This document shows, in pieces, positions 6,221-6,919 of a DNA stretch of 6,919 nucleotides. Source of the DNA: Hyphomicrobiales bacterium. Lineage in GTDB: Bacteria > Pseudomonadota > Alphaproteobacteria > Rhizobiales > Aestuariivirgaceae. A model generated the notes under the pieces. The model was not told where the DNA came from and ran no database searches. It worked only from the letters and a program-made list of their open reading frames with translations. The DNA is taken from the NCBI GenBank assembly GCA_012032065.1, contig JAAURV010000168.1:1-6919 (forward strand), written 5' to 3'. A program made the translations under genes and the position numbers. The first letter of the stretch is position 1. Each line of letters opens with the position of its first letter.

Positions 6221-6919
6221 TTAGTTCCGCTTGGACTGTTGCAGCGCTTGAACGTTCTGGGCCTGGGGCGCTTGCAGCTGCGGTTGCCCGGGCTGCTGCC
6301 CGGGCTGCACGTTCTGCGCCTGACCTTGGGCGGGACGCATGAGCACTTTCCGCATGACTTCGTCCCTTGGGCCAAGCGCCGCCGTCTTGCCGTCGCTCAA
6401 GACGAGAATCTGCTGGATTGCCGCGAGCGCGCTCGGGCGATGCGCTATGACGACGACCGACGCGCCGCGGTCGAGGCAGCTGCGGATCGCGCGGTCGAGC
6501 GCTGCTTCGCCCTCGGCATCGAGATTGGAATTCGGCTCGTCGAGAATGAACAGCACCGGATCGCCGTAGAGCGCGCGGGCCAGCGCGAGGCGCTGCTTCT
6601 GCCCGGCGGAGAGCCGCGCCGCGTTTTCGCCGAGCGGCGTATTGTAGCCATCGGGAAGCCGCAGGATGAGTTCATGAACGTTGGCGAGCTTGGCGGCTTC
6701 GACGATCTTATCGGGTTTCGCGTCGGGATCGAAACGGGCGATGTTCTGCGCCACCGATCCGTCGAACAGCTGAACGTCCTGCGGCAGATAGCCATCATGC
6801 GGCCGAGATCGTCGATGTCGCGCTGATCGAGCGTTGCGCCATCGAGGCGCACAGCGCCGCGGGTAGGCGGCGTGATGCCGACCAGAGCGCGGGCGAGCGT
6901 CGACTTGCCCGCGCCTGTC
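6221..6919 (-). CDS. Type I secretion ABC transporter (PrtD/HlyB type), C-terminal nucleotide-binding domain; partial, one apparent frameshift
   Basis: Inner-membrane permease/ATPase that powers one-step export of proteins, usually with a C-terminal secretion signal. Only the ATPase domain is in the window; the membrane domain lies beyond the right edge. Reading leftward: Walker A at the edge (TGAGKSTLARALVGI); PTRGAVRLDGATLDQRDIDD; Q-loop GYLPQDVQLFDGSVAQNIAR; signature LSAGQKQRLALARAL, with Ala replacing the first Gly of LSGGQ; Walker B LFILDEPNSNLD; and the switch histidine in VVVIAHRPSAL. The frame breaks near 6793: the codons for Arg-Met-Ile-Gly-Tyr-Leu-Pro-Gln require one more C (ATGATCGGC instead of ATGATGGC). 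After the ATPase fold (ending near VMRKVLMRP) comes a ~36-residue Gln/Pro-rich tail with internal repeats. The stop is TAA, three bases before the fusion protein ATG, so the two are translationally coupled. Resemblance is greatest to PrtD-type exporters; the substrate is not in the window. Confidence 0.93.
   Translation of the reverse strand, partial: DRRGQVDARPRSGRHHAAYPRRCAPRWRNARSARHRRSRPHDGYLPQDVQLFDGSVAQNIARFDPDAKPDKIVEAAKLANVHELILRLPDGYNTPLGENAARLSAGQKQRLALARALYGDPVLFILDEPNSNLDAEGEAALDRAIRSCLDRGASVVVIAHRPSALAAIQQILVLSDGKTAALGPRDEVMRKVLMRPAQGQAQNVQPGQQPGQPQLQAPQAQNVQALQQSKRN
6252..6322 (-). repeat. Direct repeats coding the Gln/Pro-rich tail of the exporter ATPase
   Basis: Two repeat pairs are nested here. 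The 12-mer TGCCCGGGCTGC occurs twice in perfect tandem at 6285-6296 and 6297-6308, coding overlapping QPGQ units. A 14-mer, ACGTTCTGGGCCTG (6252-6265), recurs with one mismatch at 6309-6322, in frame 57 bases away, coding QAQNV twice. Both are multiples of three, so the tail could have grown by in-frame duplication. Confidence 0.75.

Noticed and set aside
6625..6919. A second minus-strand reading through 6445-6852 as a separate gene
   Set aside because: Its first ~18 residues are the ATPase sequence just after Walker A, and the rest is out of frame with the Q-loop and signature motif. It is the upstream half of the frameshifted ATPase.

Overview
The window looks like chromosomal DNA from an alphaproteobacterium, most likely of the order Hyphomicrobiales (Rhizobiales) or a close relative. 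The evidence is the GC-rich coding sequence and the gene neighbourhood: a dgt-argS-alanine/proline-rich protein operon, divergent from an erpA-xthA pair, is an arrangement I know from this class. The assignment rests on protein resemblance and gene order; no rRNA or other phylogenetic marker is present.

Layout. Bases 1-3595, minus strand: dgt (dNTP triphosphohydrolase), then argS (arginyl-tRNA synthetase), then the start of a low-complexity Ala/Pro-rich protein that runs off the left edge and is probably a SPOR-domain envelope protein. Bases 3596-3642 are a 47-bp divergent intergenic region with a candidate promoter. Bases 3643-4758, plus strand: erpA (A-type Fe-S carrier) and xthA (exonuclease III family AP endonuclease), five bases apart. 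Bases 4759-4916 are a convergent gap with small inverted repeats but no convincing intrinsic terminator. Bases 4917-6919, minus strand: a type I secretion pair, with the ABC exporter ATPase (C-terminal half only, running off the right edge) followed three bases later by its HlyD/PrtE-type membrane fusion protein. No TolC-type outer membrane protein or secreted substrate is in view.

The most striking property is that five of the seven genes (Ala/Pro-rich gene, erpA, xthA, membrane fusion protein, ABC ATPase) are each split once by a +1 or -1 frame change, while argS and dgt are intact. In four cases restoring one base gives a full, family-typical reading with all catalytic residues; in the fifth the indel is ambiguous. 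This pattern, which includes a usually essential gene, fits residual sequencing error (mostly lost bases in short runs) better than gene decay. The frameshifted genes are therefore annotated as single coding regions with the break marked.

I found no tRNA, rRNA, CRISPR array, insertion sequence or phage feature, and nothing that amounts to a new system. The more unusual items are the Gln/Pro-rich, repeat-built tail of the exporter ATPase and a possible leaderless start for erpA.
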